Below are positions 1 to 5,737 of a stretch of DNA of 10,082 bases, one piece after another; the stretch's first letter is position 1, and every line of letters starts with the position of its first letter. The DNA comes from JAGVLN01 sp964515755 (GTDB taxonomy: Bacteria > Pseudomonadota > Alphaproteobacteria > Rickettsiales > JABSSG01): positions 1 through 10,082 of the forward strand of contig CAZEVK010000040.1 of NCBI GenBank assembly GCA_964515755.1. Reading direction: 5' to 3'. The notes below the pieces were generated by a model that was not told the DNA's origin, made no database searches, and was given only the letters and a program-made list of their open reading frames with translations. A program made the position numbers and the translations under genes.

Positions 1-35
1 CATCCACGCGCCGCCGCGTGATTGAACATCAATAA

Positions 36-977
36 ACAAGCCAGCATTGCGGGCCCGCTATCTGCTACGATATCAATAGCAGCTATCCCGCATCCTTTCT
101 CGAAGCACAGGATAGCGAGGAGATGCTTAAGGTCCGGGTGAAAGTCGAGACAGACTACGCGGCCCCGTTTTGGCTGAGACACCGAACCGGGAAAGCCAAC
201 TATGAGAAGCTCATTTTCCCGCGCGGCGTGTTTGAAACGTACGTGTTTCGGTCGTCTCTGGAACGATACATCATTGACTCCCCTAGCGTGATTTCTGTCT
301 CAATCCTAGAGCGCCATCCTCTCGAGGCTAGTTGGCTTGTCAGGGTCGCGCCCTATGTCGGACGGGTGTATGAGACACGCGCTAAGGCGAAAGCCGCTGG
401 CGACAAGGCAATGGCGTACGCGACGAAGATTTTTTTGAATGCGCTTTATGGAAAGCTGGGAACCAAAGACACGCGGGAGACACTCATTCTCAAAGACAAA
501 CCGCCAACCCCGGGGCGCGACGGCAAAGCGGTAATCTACAAAATGCCGGGGGATTTGTGGGCCGGGTTCGTTACCGTCAAATCGTCGCCAAAGGCCAACT
601 ACAAAATGGCAGCGTTCGTTACGTGCAACGCAAGAGCGCGCTTGTTTGCGGCGCTAGAGCGGGCCGGTAACGCGCTCTATTGCGACACAGATTCGGTCTA
701 TCTGCCCCCGGGGAGCCCTGCCCCTGAAAACATCGGTAGCGGGTTGGGGCAATGGAAGGAAGAGGCCCGGGGCGACATGGTTTTGCGCGGCGCAAAGGAT
801 TACGTATTCAACGGAAAGGAAGTGCTTAAAGGCGGAAACAAATACTATCAGCACACCTTGAGAAGCACGCTTGCTGGTAAGCCCGTGCGTGAGATTGTCC
901 GCACGCGAGCGAGCGCATACGATAAACGCGAAATCCTAGAGGGTGGGGATACGCTCCCGCTAACGGTGAATCTGTGA
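36..977 (+). CDS. Family-B (protein-primed type) DNA polymerase, C-terminal catalytic part, 5' incomplete
   Basis: This is the polymerising half of a family-B DNA polymerase that would replicate the phage genome. Motif A (YDINSSYP, bases 66-89) carries the first catalytic Asp. Motif B (KIFLNALYGK, bases 426-455) binds the incoming nucleotide. Motif C (YCDTDS, bases 678-695) gives the other catalytic Asp residues. A KxY element (KDY, bases 795-803) follows. About 119 residues separate motif A from motif B, which leaves room for the TPR2 insertion typical of protein-primed enzymes such as phi29 and PRD1 polymerases; that class is inferred. The first ATG in frame (123) lies after motif A, so a protein starting there would lack a catalytic Asp and cannot be the real product. 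The frame is open back to a TAA at 33-35 with no ATG, GTG or TTG before motif A. The N-terminal exonuclease domain and TPR1 are absent from the window. The stop overlaps the next gene as GTGA. Confidence 0.85.
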   Translation, partial: TSQHCGPAICYDINSSYPASFLEAQDSEEMLKVRVKVETDYAAPFWLRHRTGKANYEKLIFPRGVFETYVFRSSLERYIIDSPSVISVSILERHPLEASWLVRVAPYVGRVYETRAKAKAAGDKAMAYATKIFLNALYGKLGTKDTRETLILKDKPPTPGRDGKAVIYKMPGDLWAGFVTVKSSPKANYKMAAFVTCNARARLFAALERAGNALYCDTDSVYLPPGSPAPENIGSGLGQWKEEARGDMVLRGAKDYVFNGKEVLKGGNKYYQHTLRSTLAGKPVREIVRTRASAYDKREILEGGDTLPLTVNL

Positions 978-1186
978 GAGACAAAACGACGGCGCGGATA
1001 CAGGATTTGCTAGTAGATATCCACGCGCAGTTGTACGCGCTGCAAGGGAAATACATGGAGCTAGAAGCGTATGTTTTGATACAGCGACCGGCCCGGGACC
1101 GGCACGAATGGAAAGCCGCGTTGATACGCGAATCAGAGACAATAACCAATCTTGTCCGGGAGGCTTGCGCGCATGAGAAACCGTGA
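974..1186 (+). CDS. Small helical protein of unknown function
   Basis: A 70-aa protein read from a GTG that overlaps the polymerase stop codon (GTGA), so translation is probably coupled to the polymerase. It is predicted by eye to be almost wholly helical, with heptad-like leucine and isoleucine spacing over residues 9-35, mixed charge, and no cysteines except one near the C terminus. No membrane segment is seen. I do not recognise a family. Its place directly after the polymerase fits an accessory early protein, but that is only context. There is no good Shine-Dalgarno sequence before the GTG, which also points to coupling. Confidence 0.6.
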   Translation: MRDKTTARIQDLLVDIHAQLYALQGKYMELEAYVLIQRPARDRHEWKAALIRESETITNLVREACAHEKP

Positions 1187-1373
1187 AGGCTTGCTAATCC
1201 GAGTGAGCGAAGCGGCTGCTAATCTCGCAATCCGATGCGAGCAAGCGTTACAGGAAAAAGACCCCGATGATGATTTGCCGGTGATACGCAACGAAGAGGA
1301 AAGACGGCGCTTGCACGCATTAGTAAAGGGGGCTCGCGCGATACAGCTAAAGACACGGGGGATGTATCGGTGA
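1173..1373 (+). CDS. Small helical, charged protein of unknown function
   Basis: A 66-aa protein. I chose ATG 1173 rather than the upstream in-frame TTG at 1152 because GGGAGG (1158-1163) lies nine bases before it. It overlaps the end of the preceding gene by 14 bases. The N-terminal half is an amphipathic helix, followed by an acidic stretch (KDPDDD, residues 29-34) and a basic helical C-terminal half ending in TRGMYR. No known domain or metal-binding pattern is visible. It resembles the previous gene in size and helical character but not in sequence. It could be a nucleic-acid-binding or polymerase-accessory protein; nothing in the sequence decides this. Confidence 0.6.
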   Translation: MRNREGLLIRVSEAAANLAIRCEQALQEKDPDDDLPVIRNEEERRRLHALVKGARAIQLKTRGMYR

Positions 1374-1672
1374 GACACTTTCTATTCTGCCCCGAAGTTA
1401 GGCAAATCGTCGGCGCTATCTATAGCTGCGATTTGCAGAGAAACCACGCGGGGCCCCATATCAGGAATAATGGGTGGGCGTGGGGGACTACAGGCGAAAA
1501 CAAAGGAAAGGCAATCGCGATTCTGGAAATAGGCCCACCGGAGGAAAGGGAAATCGAGCTTCACTATTCGCGACGCGATAGACCGGAGCGGATGGTTATC
1601 GTAGTCTGCAAAGACCGTTACACGGCCTGTCGGGAAATCCGGCGGATTTTCGAGACTGAAAGGATATTCTAA
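1370..1672 (+). CDS. Small Cys/His protein, possible zinc finger
   Basis: A 100-aa protein whose GTG start overlaps the upstream stop (GTGA). The N-terminal third holds C7, C20, H26 and H30, the last three in the arrangement C-x5-H-x3-H with the local sequence NHAGPH. A similar Cys...Cys...His-x-GPH pattern is common in small uncharacterised phage proteins and may bind zinc. The remainder looks like an alpha/beta fold: strands around KAIAILEIG, EIELHYS and MVIVVC, then a basic C-terminal helix. It may be a small DNA- or protein-binding factor; the zinc site is inferred. The next gene starts within its stop codon (TAATG). Confidence 0.65.
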   Translation: MRHFLFCPEVRQIVGAIYSCDLQRNHAGPHIRNNGWAWGTTGENKGKAIAILEIGPPEEREIELHYSRRDRPERMVIVVCKDRYTACREIRRIFETERIF

Positions 1673-2232
1673 TGGATACGGAAACGCAGGAAGCGCCGAC
1701 CCCCGAAACCCCCGCAGCCCCGCCCGCTGAAATGCAGGCCCCCGCGCCCCCGCTCCCTAAGCGGCGCGGTAGGCCCCCGGGGAGCAAGAACAAACCGAAG
1801 GATGCGGACGGGAATCCGATTGAAACAAAGACCCCGGATAAGCCGGCGGCCCCCGCAGCCCCCGCCGAAGAATGGCCCCCGCCGAACCCCGCGCATGTTG
1901 CGTTCTTTCAGCAAAATATGCTTTCGGGAGCGCATACCCTCGGCGCTAACTTTGGCCCGCATTGGGCCATGCAAATCAACCCGGTAACGGGCGACTCTCG
2001 CGCTCTTACTGCGGAAGATTTCAAAATGCCTGCGTATGCAATGGCGCAAATCGCTGGCGATAAAATGGCGAACCCTTGGGTTATCCTTATCGGGTTCGCT
2101 ATGGTTTACGCTGTGCCTAATGTTGTGTTGACCGTCAAGATGATGCAGGCGGCAAAGGCGCAGGAAGCGGCGAATCTTGAGAGCGTGCAGCCTACCGTTA
2201 GCGGCGCGCCTGGCGTTAGGGTTGGCGGGTGA
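1672..2232 (+). CDS. AT-hook protein with a C-terminal transmembrane segment
   Basis: A 186-aa protein starting at an ATG that overlaps the previous stop (TAATG), with AAAGGA just upstream. Residues 1-75 are low-complexity, rich in Pro, Ala and Glu, and contain a basic AT-hook-like motif (KRRGRPPGSKNK, residues 30-41) that would contact the DNA minor groove. Residues 76-133 look like a small folded domain. Residues about 134-156 form a hydrophobic segment (PWVILIGFAMVYAVPNVVL) likely to cross a membrane, followed by a short tail. A DNA-binding arm on a membrane-anchored body suggests a role in linking the genome to the phage membrane or packaging vertex. That role is inferred; the gene sits two genes before the packaging ATPase. 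No homologue is recognised. Confidence 0.75.
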   Translation: MDTETQEAPTPETPAAPPAEMQAPAPPLPKRRGRPPGSKNKPKDADGNPIETKTPDKPAAPAAPAEEWPPPNPAHVAFFQQNMLSGAHTLGANFGPHWAMQINPVTGDSRALTAEDFKMPAYAMAQIAGDKMANPWVILIGFAMVYAVPNVVLTVKMMQAAKAQEAANLESVQPTVSGAPGVRVGG

Positions 2233-2305
2233 CCCGGAATACCGTGGCAAACACAATCGGCCTAGTATTCATGGATTTTGTAGAAGACCGGGCGAGGATA
2301 CTAAC

Positions 2306-2488
2306 ATGCTTCGTAGAGTCTTCCAATGGACGACACTATCCCAGCAGTATGAATGCTCGCATTGCGGCCAATCCGCGCCGCAGGGGCACCAGATAGTGCA
2401 TGGGTACGGCTGTTCTGTAGTAGAGTTTGGGTTGGCGTTTGTCTCGCTTCTAGCGGAAGTCTACGCTAAAGCTAAGGCCCGCAAATGA
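2306..2488 (+). CDS. Small Cys/His protein, possible zinc ribbon
   Basis: A 60-aa protein. The frame is open further upstream to a TTG at 2177, inside the previous gene, but ATG 2306 is preferred because GAGGA (2294-2298) is seven bases before it and it leaves the previous gene intact. C17 and C20 form a CxxC knuckle, followed by H28, H32 and C36, which could complete a zinc site. The rest is a hydrophobic helix (residues 37-52) with a basic end (AKAKARK), perhaps membrane-associated. The stop overlaps the start of the packaging ATPase gene (ATGA), so the two are probably co-translated. The function is unknown. Confidence 0.6.
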   Translation: MLRRVFQWTTLSQQYECSHCGQSAPQGHQIVHGYGCSVVEFGLAFVSLLAEVYAKAKARK

Positions 2489-3186
2489 GTATCCACGTTG
2501 ACGCATCCCCCGCCGCGTCTTTCCTCGGCGGGCAGGGGCAGGGCAAATCCGCCGCTATGCTCGCGCAGCTAATCCAGCGTAAGCCGGATTATGCATACAT
2601 TATCGACCCGGTACAGGGGCTCCCCGCTAACCTCTACATTGACAACAACATGGAGGATTTGCGGGAAGCTCTCAAAGACATCGCTAAGCGAATCAATGCA
2701 ACGGAGGAAGGGGAGGAATCGGGCGAAACCTACGTCCTATCGTTCGCCCCCGCTACGGAAACAGCGAAGGAAGCATCCCGAATCATCGCAGACCACGTGA
2801 AAGCGTACGGGGGGCTATACATTATCGATGAAGCGCACCGGGTCGTCCCTGTCACCGATAGGTCAAACCCTATCATTGACATTGCCAAACGAGGCCGTCA
2901 CTACGGGGCCGCTGTTTGGGTGGGCTCCCAGCGCCCGGCCGATGTATCGCGCGACATTACCGCAGGTAGCGAACGGTTTATGTTTTGGCACGATGAAGCG
3001 CGAGATTTGGCATACATCCGCGAAGTGCTAGGCCCGGGCGGGGTTGATATCGTAGAGAAACTTAAGCCGCTAGAGTATCTCTACAAACACAACCGCACGG
3101 GGTATCTCGGAAGGATTGTTTTCGAGAAAGACACACCCGTATGCATGAAGGTCAAAGACATTGACCTAGGGGGGTTGCGTGGATAG
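2485..3186 (+). CDS. Genome-packaging ATPase (FtsK/HerA family, PRD1 P9-like)
   Basis: A 233-aa P-loop ATPase. The Walker A motif is GGQGQGKS (residues 15-22) close to the N terminus. Walker B is LYIIDE (111-116) with the catalytic Asp-Glu pair. The segment RGRHYG...SQRP (136-151) matches the sensor region typical of HerA/FtsK-type motors. Size and compact layout agree with packaging ATPases of tectiviruses and related membrane-containing phages, which pump DNA into the preformed capsid at a special vertex. Tailed-phage terminases are much longer and have a nuclease domain, which is missing here. The start overlaps the preceding stop (ATGA), with TAAGG (2473-2477) as ribosome site. The placement shortly before the capsid gene matches the order of the PRD1 genes for P9 and P3. 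Confidence 0.93.
   Translation: MSIHVDASPAASFLGGQGQGKSAAMLAQLIQRKPDYAYIIDPVQGLPANLYIDNNMEDLREALKDIAKRINATEEGEESGETYVLSFAPATETAKEASRIIADHVKAYGGLYIIDEAHRVVPVTDRSNPIIDIAKRGRHYGAAVWVGSQRPADVSRDITAGSERFMFWHDEARDLAYIREVLGPGGVDIVEKLKPLEYLYKHNRTGYLGRIVFEKDTPVCMKVKDIDLGGLRG
3168..3174 (+). promoter_or_regulatory. Ribosome binding site for the 48-aa membrane protein
   Basis: AGGGGGG lies four bases before GTG 3179, within the last codons of the ATPase gene. It supports translation of the short overlapping reading frame. Confidence 0.5.
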
Positions 3187-3325
3187 CGTATGGGATTTGA
3201 TTATTCCGCCGCTATTGTTTGGTAGCGGGGTCGGGGTCGGGGCTGTCGGAATGTATCTCGCCCATGAAATCAACTGGATTTACGGATACCGAATCCGGAC
3301 CGCTATCCGCCGAATGTTTCGGTAG
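3179..3325 (+). CDS. 48-aa single-pass membrane protein
   Basis: A short frame starting at GTG, overlapping the end of the ATPase gene by eight bases, with a strong purine ribosome site just before it. Residues about 7-28 are hydrophobic and glycine-rich (LLFGSGVGVGAVGMYLA), and the C-terminal tail is basic (YRIRTAIRRMFR), which favours keeping the tail on the cytoplasmic or DNA side. PRD1 encodes tiny membrane proteins (P20, P22) that anchor the packaging ATPase at the unique vertex, and this gene is in the position expected for one of them. That equivalence rests on size, topology and place, not on sequence similarity. A terminator follows at once. Confidence 0.65.
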   Translation: MDSVWDLIIPPLLFGSGVGVGAVGMYLAHEINWIYGYRIRTAIRRMFR

Positions 3326-3331
3326 CACTAG

Positions 3332-3359
3332 GCCCCGCGCTTGACTAGGCGGGGCTTTT
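3332..3359 (+). terminator. Intrinsic terminator after the replication/packaging genes
   Basis: The arms GCCCCGC (3332-3338) and GCGGGGC (3349-3355) pair perfectly around a ten-base loop and are followed directly by TTTT. It separates the genes up to the ATPase from the capsid operon. No convincing sigma-70 promoter was found between it and the next gene. Confidence 0.85.
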
Positions 3360-3427
3360 GTGCGTGACTTGGTTTCAGGAAATCGTGAAGCGTCGAAAAC
3401 TGGAAAACGACGCAAGGGGAAACAAAA

Positions 3428-3610
3428 ATGGGTAAGGTTGGCGAGATTCTGGTTAGCGCGGGTATTGTGACGCTCATTGTGGGCGTTGGTATGGCGTTCA
3501 ACGTGCCGCAGTCTATCGGCGCGTTCGTCGGCGCGAAGCTCCCCGATGCGTGGAAGGTGGGCGCGACCCCGCAGTATCCCGAGGATAAGACCCCCGCTAA
3601 GACTGCCTGA
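3428..3610 (+). CDS. Small membrane protein preceding the capsid gene
   Basis: A 60-aa protein with a good ribosome site (AAGGGGA, 3414-3420). Residues 7-25 are a transmembrane helix (ILVSAGIVTLIVGVGMAF), followed by a second moderately hydrophobic glycine/alanine segment and a soluble C-terminal tail rich in Pro, Lys and Thr. It is the first gene after the terminator and stands directly before the capsid gene, so it is probably a virion membrane protein made in quantity. In tectiviruses such small proteins lie in or under the capsid, attached to the internal membrane. No specific homologue is recognised. Confidence 0.75.
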   Translation: MGKVGEILVSAGIVTLIVGVGMAFNVPQSIGAFVGAKLPDAWKVGATPQYPEDKTPAKTA

Positions 3611-3646
3611 AAAACACACTAACCCTCTAATACAGGATAGACAAAA

Positions 3647-4813
3647 ATGCCCGTTTCCCGTCGCGTTGCCCTTGAGTCGATTTCCGCCATTACCTCTAGC
3701 GTTCTCCGAAATGTGAAGTTTAGCGAGATTCCGATTGGCGACGGTGGCTATCTGCACCGGCTGCGCGCCATTCGATTTGACGTTCGCATTAGCTCCGCCG
3801 CGCATGCTGGTACCGCGAACGCTCCGATTGACTGGAATCTTGTTCTCGGGAATGTCTCGCTTGAGTGTGCGGGCGATTTCGTTGGCCCGAAGAATCTCAG
3901 CGGACCGGACCTTCAGGCTATCCGTAAGTTTTTCACGGGTAGGAAGCTCCCTTGGCTTTCGCAGAACGATACGGCTACGGCCGTCGGTGACGCGAACGAG
4001 GCGGCCGGTACGAACGAGGGTCGGCGCGTTGTGTTTGAGTATCGCTTCGATGCATTCGGCGCGGGGGCGCTTGATTTCTGCCCGATGATTTCGTATCTGG
4101 CTAAGGAGAATGCGACCCTTAGCTATCAGGTCAACCTCCCGACGAATAGCACGGCTCTTACGGCTGAGATTGCGGTTTATCTTGAGCTTGAGCCTACCGC
4201 AGACATTATCGCGGTTGCGCCGATTGTGTCGGAGCTTATCAGCGTCGATAAGCTGGAAGGTGGCAGCATCGCGGGCGGCCTCATTCTTGGTACCATGTTC
4301 AAGAACGCGGCGGATTGGGCCGGCGCGGGCACGGACCTTACGCGTGTTTCCGCTGAGGCCGACGGTCGGCAGATTCTTAAGGATATCGAGCCTAACACGC
4401 TGTTTCTGGATTCGGGCGAGGAATCGGCGGACCTTGTGGCTGCGGTTAATCACTACTGCCACGCAATGTATCCGGACGATATGCCCCCGACGAACCACGC
4501 CAACCGCTATAAGCCGTTCCTTTGCGCGTGGCATTCGCGGGACCGCCGCTTCACTAAGAAGCCGGTTTGTCGCTCCATTAGCTACACGCTCACGGGCTCC
4601 GAGTCTGCCGCTAACCTGACGTTCCTGCATACGCGGGCAAAGCCGGTGACGGCGGCGCTTTGCGCGAAGTCGTGGGCGTCGTCCGGTAAGCTGACGGCCG
4701 AGGATATCGAGAGCGCGCTTGCGAATAACGGGGTCAAGCTCAAGAGCCTTGCTAAGACGCGTATGAGCGGCGACCATGCGGCATTCGCCCCCGTCAAGTA
4801 TTCGCCCCGGTAA
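3647..4813 (+). CDS. Probable major capsid protein (double jelly-roll)
   Basis: A 388-aa protein, close in length to PRD1 P3 (395 aa). It has no signal peptide or membrane helix, and alternating hydrophobic stretches suggest many beta-strands (for example residues 40-50, 66-73, 126-134, 154-162 and 173-183). A break near the middle (about residues 195-215) could separate two jelly rolls. Codon choice leans to CTT, CGT, GCT and GGT, unlike the polymerase region, as expected for a heavily expressed gene. AGGA (3634-3637) precedes the ATG. The assignment rests on size, on its place after the packaging ATPase and among membrane proteins, and on being the only large soluble beta-rich protein here. 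I cannot see sequence identity to a known capsid protein, so it is probably a divergent member. Confidence 0.75.
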   Translation: MPVSRRVALESISAITSSVLRNVKFSEIPIGDGGYLHRLRAIRFDVRISSAAHAGTANAPIDWNLVLGNVSLECAGDFVGPKNLSGPDLQAIRKFFTGRKLPWLSQNDTATAVGDANEAAGTNEGRRVVFEYRFDAFGAGALDFCPMISYLAKENATLSYQVNLPTNSTALTAEIAVYLELEPTADIIAVAPIVSELISVDKLEGGSIAGGLILGTMFKNAADWAGAGTDLTRVSAEADGRQILKDIEPNTLFLDSGEESADLVAAVNHYCHAMYPDDMPPTNHANRYKPFLCAWHSRDRRFTKKPVCRSISYTLTGSESAANLTFLHTRAKPVTAALCAKSWASSGKLTAEDIESALANNGVKLKSLAKTRMSGDHAAFAPVKYSPR

Positions 4814-4817
4814 ACGC

Positions 4818-4985
4818 ATGAACCTTACTTGGCAGAACGCGGTAATCGGGGTCGGTCTGCTTATCGGAGCGGTCACGCTGTATATGATGCTGCGCCCTTC
4901 CGAGAAGACGGATACAGCCGCCGCTAAGACGCGCCCGCTGTTTAGGCTCCCGGTGATGAAGGGCAAGGGATGCCCCTGTAAGTAA
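4818..4985 (+). CDS. Small membrane protein after the capsid gene
   Basis: A 55-aa protein starting four bases after the capsid stop codon. The ATG at 4818 is the second in-frame start; an earlier one at 4776 would lie inside the capsid gene. Residues 7-25 form a transmembrane helix (NAVIGVGLLIGAVTLYMML). The tail is basic and ends in KGKGCPCK, with a CxC pair at the extreme C terminus that might take part in a disulfide or metal contact. It is likely translated by readthrough coupling with the capsid gene, as no clear ribosome site is seen. A virion membrane role is inferred from context. Confidence 0.7.
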   Translation: MNLTWQNAVIGVGLLIGAVTLYMMLRPSEKTDTAAAKTRPLFRLPVMKGKGCPCK

Positions 4986-5004
4986 GAATCGGGGGTTTTG
5001 CGCG

Positions 5005-5057
5005 GGGCCGGGTGTGTCGCTATGCATGGGGAGCGATACGCCCGGCCCTTCGCTTTT
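5005..5057 (+). terminator. Perfect 16-bp hairpin after the capsid gene, probable attenuator
   Basis: Bases 5005-5020 pair with 5033-5048 along all 16 positions, two of them G-U, around a 12-base loop containing ATGCAT. TTCGCTTTT follows. The tract of T residues is interrupted, so termination may be partial: abundant capsid mRNA ends here and the downstream membrane genes are read at a lower level. It might also protect the 3' end of the capsid transcript. Confidence 0.6.
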
Positions 5058-5067
5058 GGGAGAATGA

Positions 5068-5310
5068 ATGCAGCCTAGAACGCTTTGGATTATCGGCGGG
5101 GTCGCGGTCGGCGCGCTTGCGCTGGTTTTTGTTGTGCCTAAGGTTATGGCGTATTTCAACGGGCAGAAGGAAGGCACTTTCAATCTTGCGTGGATTGACC
5201 GCCCGACGATTGCGCCGCAGCCCGCGCCGATGAAGCCTACCCACAAGATTGCGTATCAGCCGAACACTAACCCCGCGCCTGTCTACTTGACCGGGCGCAA
5301 GAATAGCTAA
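5068..5310 (+). CDS. Single-pass membrane protein with Pro-rich tail
   Basis: An 80-aa protein. GGGAGA (5058-5063) precedes ATG 5068; another ATG at 5064 is in a different frame. Residues 6-25 are a transmembrane helix (LWIIGGVAVGALALVFVV). The soluble part (30-80) is rich in Pro and aromatic residues and basic at the end, with no recognisable domain. It is the first of a run of three similar small membrane genes. This type of protein (short N-terminal anchor, 30 to 50 exposed residues) fits the minor membrane proteins of PRD1-like virions. Confidence 0.72.
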   Translation: MQPRTLWIIGGVAVGALALVFVVPKVMAYFNGQKEGTFNLAWIDRPTIAPQPAPMKPTHKIAYQPNTNPAPVYLTGRKNS

Positions 5311-5320
5311 GGGAGCGGCA

Positions 5321-5536
5321 ATGTCGAACACCGGACTCGTTATTATCGGTCTTCTCGCGGTTGGCGTCGGCGCGTTTCTGTTTATGAATAAGGGTGGCGC
5401 TCCGACTACGGCAGAGAAGGCAAAGAAGGATATCGTGACTACGCGGCTTAACCAGCTTGCGCAGGGGGCGGATATCGTCGCGGACAATCTGGAACGCTTC
5501 GGGGTTCTCACGCCTAAGACCACGGCGAGGAACTAA
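5321..5536 (+). CDS. Single-pass membrane protein with helical tail
   Basis: A 71-aa protein with AAGGGAG (5309-5315) before its ATG. Residues 5-22 form a transmembrane helix (GLVIIGLLAVGVGAFLFM). After a short linker, residues 30-62 look like an amphipathic helix (KAKKDIVTTRLNQLAQGADI...), possibly a coiled-coil contact. The stop codon overlaps the next start (TAATG). Probably a minor virion membrane protein; the exact role is unknown. Confidence 0.72.
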   Translation: MSNTGLVIIGLLAVGVGAFLFMNKGGAPTTAEKAKKDIVTTRLNQLAQGADIVADNLERFGVLTPKTTARN

Positions 5537-5733
5537 TGCTCCCCGTGATTTTGGCTGTTGGCGGCGGTCTTCTCGCGGTGGGGGCGGCTATCTCTAAGGC
5601 GCTCGAATCTGCGGAAGTTATCCCGGCGGACGAGGAGGTTGTTATCTTCCGACGCAAGAAGGGGAGCGAAGAGAAGACTACCGATAAGGCCCCCGAAGAG
5701 AAGCCCGCAAAGCCGCCCGCTGCTAAGGAATAG
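5536..5733 (+). CDS. Small membrane protein with charged tail
   Basis: A 65-aa protein starting inside the previous stop codon, with GAGGA (5527-5531) close upstream. Residues 3-19 are hydrophobic and glycine-rich (PVILAVGGGLLAVGAAI) and probably span the membrane. The remainder is highly charged, alternating Glu/Asp and Lys/Arg clusters, and ends in a disordered Lys-Pro-Ala-rich stretch. It has no known domain. The basic patch FRRKKG (residues 38-43) could touch DNA or lipid head groups, but this is speculative. Confidence 0.7.
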   Translation: MLPVILAVGGGLLAVGAAISKALESAEVIPADEEVVIFRRKKGSEEKTTDKAPEEKPAKPPAAKE

Positions 5734-5737
5734 CGCA

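Noticed and set aside
1..60. Terminal inverted repeat shared between the two window ends
   Set aside because: The first 60 bases have no reverse-complement match in the last 110 bases beyond short chance words, so the window ends are not shown to be genome ends.
123..977. Polymerase starting at ATG 123
   Set aside because: Motif A with an essential Asp is encoded upstream at 66-89 in the same frame, so this start would give an inactive fragment.
1669..2256. A 195-codon minus-strand frame opposite the AT-hook gene
   Set aside because: It mirrors a Pro/Ala/Gly-rich gene on the + strand; the opposite strand of such sequence rarely contains stops. The + gene has a ribosome site and a sensible anchor and motif order.
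3360..3427. Sigma-70 promoter before the capsid operon
   Set aside because: TTGGTT at 3369 lacks an acceptable -10 at the right distance; an unusual or phage-specific promoter cannot be excluded but is not supported by the sequence.
3212..4966. A 584-codon open frame on the minus strand across the capsid gene region
   Set aside because: It has no ribosome site, is very rich in Arg with low-complexity composition typical of an antisense reading of GC-rich codons, and crosses the terminator and several well-supported + strand genes.
5558..5737. N-terminal extension of the 251-aa membrane protein to 5558
   Set aside because: The extension is Arg/Ser-rich, overlaps a well-supported gene in another frame, and ATG 5738 has its own ribosome site.
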